Positions 62,035-64,000 of a stretch of 64,000 nucleotides of DNA are shown piece after piece. The stretch spans positions 2,914,001 to 2,978,000 of the forward strand of contig NZ_MWFK01000001.1 of the NCBI RefSeq assembly GCF_002078175.1, given 5' to 3'. This stretch comes from Streptomyces sp. M41(2017) (lineage in GTDB: Bacteria > Actinomycetota > Actinomycetes > Streptomycetales > Streptomycetaceae). The notes beneath the pieces were generated by a model. The model was not told where the DNA came from. It was given only the letters and a program-made list of their open reading frames with translations, and made no database searches. Both the position numbers and the translations under genes were made by a program. How positions within the stretch are numbered: position 1 is the stretch's first letter; every line of letters starts with the position of its first letter.

Positions 62035-62699
62035 CGACAGTGCTCGTCGTCGACGACCAGTACCTGATCCGGGCCGGTCTCGTCGGGCTCCTGAAGGCCG
62101 CGCCCGGTGTGGAGGTCGTCGGGGAGGCGGAGGACGGCGACGAAGCGGTACGCCTCGCCGCCGTGACCCGGCCCGACGTGATCCTCATGGACATCCGGAT
62201 GCCCGGTACGAACGGCATCCTGGCCACCGAACGCATCCTCGCCGAGGCCGCAGACCCCGCTCCCCGCATCCTCGTCCTGACCACCTTCGACCTCGACGAG
62301 TACGTGTACGGGGCGCTGCGGGCCGGCGCGTCCGGGTTCCTGCTGAAGGACTCGGGGCCCGAGCGGCTGCTCGCCGCTGTGGCCGCGGTCGGCGGCGGTG
62401 ACGCGCTCTTCGCGCCCAGCGTCACCCGCCGCCTCGTGGAGGCCTTCGCCCGCCAGGCCGGTCCCGTCCCGGGGGCGGAGGCGCCGCCCGACCTCGCCGC
62501 GCTGACCTCCCGCGAGGTCGAGGTCCTCAAACTCATCGCGGGCGGCCTGTCCAACCTGGAGATCGCCGACCGCCTGTACATCAGCGAGGCGACGGTCAAG
62601 ACCCACCTCAACCGGACGATGACCAAACTCGCGCTGGACAGCCGGGCACAGGCGGTCGTCGTCGCCTACGAGACGGGACTCGTCACGCCGGGCCGGTGA
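62031..62699 (+). CDS. NarL/FixJ-family response regulator
   Basis: 222 residues. The receiver has VLVVDDQYLIRAG, the phospho-acceptor Asp in VILMDIRMPGTNG and the Lys in GFLLKDSG. The LuxR-type HTH is LTSREVEVLKLIAGGLSNLE. ATG 62031 overlaps the kinase stop. Possible targets include the divergent secreted-protein gene, but nothing in the sequence proves it. Confidence 0.94.
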   Translation: MTTVLVVDDQYLIRAGLVGLLKAAPGVEVVGEAEDGDEAVRLAAVTRPDVILMDIRMPGTNGILATERILAEAADPAPRILVLTTFDLDEYVYGALRAGASGFLLKDSGPERLLAAVAAVGGGDALFAPSVTRRLVEAFARQAGPVPGAEAPPDLAALTSREVEVLKLIAGGLSNLEIADRLYISEATVKTHLNRTMTKLALDSRAQAVVVAYETGLVTPGR

Positions 62700-63448
62700 A
62701 CGCGGGTGCGGCCGGTCCGGGGCACGGGTCATCGGTCACGGGTGCGGAGGGCGGTCCGGGTACGACAGCGGCCCGTCCTCTCCCCCGAGTAAGGACGGGC
62801 CGCGATCGGGCGGGTGGACCGCCTGGGGTCAACCCTTGTGCACCGGGCACGGCCCGTTCAACAGCCGGCCGGTCCCTGTGGCACGGAAGTGACCGTTCCG
62901 GTACGGTGTCCGCGCCCTGCTACGGGAACCGCCCGACTGGGGCCGCCGGAACGGCAGTCGGGGCGCGGTCGCAACGCCGGTCGGGGCGGGTGGGCGAGTG
63001 CCCGCCGGGGCGGTCGTCGATGGCCCCGCTGTCCGCTGTCCGCTGTCGCTGTCGGTGTCCACCGCCCGGCCCGTCCTCCGCTCCGGACCGGTCGTCCGCC
63101 CTGCGGCTCCTGACCGCTTCTGTGGCCTCTGAGGTCACCCATGTGTCCTCGTTGTGTCGATGTGTTGACAAGTTTGGTGATGTGCGCCGAACGGCCTGTT
63201 CGTACGGGCTGCCGATGGAACACTGGATCGTGGTCCGGGCGGCGCACGACGGTGCCCGTCCCGGCCTGAATGCACCCGTGCGCCCCCGTTCCCGGAACTG
63301 GAGACCGGACCGGGCGCATCCCTGGGGGTAGCCAGAACGGGGACGCGGCGGGAGGCCGTGCCGCTCCCGCCCGACACGGCGACCGGGAGCACGGGAGACG
63401 CACGCGGGGGAAACGTCGTGCACGAAACGGGGGAAGAGGGGGGAAGGA
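62700..63448. other. 749-bp region without a supported gene
   Basis: After a terminator (62768-62803) no credible ORF is found. TTGACA occurs at 63163 on the plus strand with no matching -10. The region ends with a purine-rich ribosome site for the HTH gene. Confidence 0.55.
62768..62803. terminator. Terminator after second two-component system
   Basis: GCGGCCCGTCCT (62768-62779) pairs exactly with AGGACGGGCCGC (62792-62803), loop 12 nt. Confidence 0.8.
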
Positions 63449-64000
63449 ATGCCTCGTTGGAAAGGCCTGCCGGACGAACTCGATCCGCAGGTCAAGGAGT
63501 TCGCCGGACAACTGCGACGGCTCGTCGACCGGAGCGGGCTGAGCATCGCCGCCGTGGCCGACCGCACGGGCTACAGCAAGACGTCCTGGGAGCGCTATCT
63601 GAACGGGCGGCTGCTCGCGCCCAAGGGGGCGGTCGTCGCGCTGTCCGAGGTGACCGGGGCGAGCCCCGTCCACCTCACGACCATGTGGGAGCTGGCCGAG
63701 CGCGCCTGGAGCCGCTCGGAGATGCGGCACGACATGACGATGGAGGCGATCCGGATATCCCAGGCGCGCGCCGCGCTCGGGGAGTTCGGGCCGGCGGCCG
63801 GTGCCAAGGGGGGCGCCGCGAGCGGGGGCGGCGGGCGGCAGGCCACGGCGGGCCGACGGGCCGGCAGCGCGACCGCGACGCCGGGGATCGCCGGGCCGGC
63901 GGGGGTCTCACCCACGATGCCGCCGAAGGCGACACCGTCGACGACGCCCTCGGTGTCGCCGTCCGTGCCGCTCCAGCCGACCGGGCGGGACGGGGGCGAA
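63449..64000 (+). CDS. XRE-type helix-turn-helix protein (3' partial)
   Basis: The frame is open from ATG 63449 to the window end (184 codons). The start has a strong purine-rich ribosome site, GAGGGGGGAAGGA. Residues 15-75 form an HTH (FAGQLRRLVDRSGLSIAAVA, DRTGYSKTSWERYLNGR) of the type at the N-terminus of many Streptomyces regulators. After about residue 120 it becomes Gly/Ala/Thr/Pro-rich, probably a linker to a domain beyond the window. Confidence 0.85.
   Translation, partial: MPRWKGLPDELDPQVKEFAGQLRRLVDRSGLSIAAVADRTGYSKTSWERYLNGRLLAPKGAVVALSEVTGASPVHLTTMWELAERAWSRSEMRHDMTMEAIRISQARAALGEFGPAAGAKGGAASGGGGRQATAGRRAGSATATPGIAGPAGVSPTMPPKATPSTTPSVSPSVPLQPTGRDGGE

Noticed and set aside
63163..63186. 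TTGACA as a promoter for the final HTH gene
   Set aside because: No acceptable -10 at 16-19 bp, and it is almost 290 bp from the start codon.

Overview
The window is about 73% G+C, with actinobacterial codon use, GTG/TTG starts, leaderless genes and short ATGA overlaps. Its gene order (Ser/Thr kinase array, succinic semialdehyde dehydrogenase, GMC oxidase, guaA, NlpC/P60 hydrolases, pcrA, M23 peptidase, icmB, sucCD, purNH, folD) is the order I recall from the central chromosome of Streptomyces (the SCO4775-SCO4825 region of S. coelicolor). It therefore looks like a conserved Streptomyces core segment. I see no prophage, complete insertion sequence, tRNA, rRNA or CRISPR array.

Layout. 1-8.2 kb: four tandem Hanks-type kinase genes, the first cut by the window edge and apparently catalytically dead, all with a similar extracytoplasmic domain. 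8.3-14.6 kb: an aldehyde dehydrogenase, a cholesterol-oxidase-like GMC flavoprotein, a sortase-anchored surface protein and an unknown membrane protein. 15.2-22.5 kb: chorismate mutase behind a leader-peptide attenuator, guaA, small enzymes, DUF4429, a membrane protein, a 164-bp MITE-like repeat, a large nested hairpin and a DoxX protein. 22.6-26.4 kb: a LiaF/PspC-like membrane protein divergent from a PspC-type sensor kinase and its regulator. 26.4-36.4 kb: two paralogous NlpC/P60 hydrolases (one under a c-di-AMP riboswitch), a TDT-family transporter, the PcrA helicase, an M23 peptidase and a lipase. 37-46 kb: icmB, then a divergent cluster coding for DUF5691, SWIM zinc-finger, MoxR AAA+, DUF5682 and VWA proteins. 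46-64 kb: a secreted repeat protein, sucCD, an HTH/sigma-like/TM fusion, DUF6350, purN-purH, an RDD protein, folD, a secreted cysteine-paired protein, a second two-component system and a partial HTH gene.

Most notable. (1) The SWIM and MoxR genes diverge from an 18-bp perfect inverted repeat. On each strand it contains TTGTCAGTGGC, the upstream box of the RecA-independent (PafBC-type) DNA-damage promoter. The SWIM side has an in-register TAnnnT, and the pcrA promoter in the same window has a near match. This ties a poorly understood YehLMPQ-like AAA+/VWA system to the DNA-damage response. (2) The chorismate mutase gene is preceded by a leaderless 23-codon ORF with Phe-Leu-Phe-Thr-Tyr codons, a pause hairpin and an 11-bp GC terminator: a textbook attenuator layout. 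(3) A c-di-AMP (ydaO-type) riboswitch controls one of the two NlpC/P60 genes but not its paralogue.

All calls come from reading the sequence. No database search or folding program was run, and family names rest on remembered motifs.
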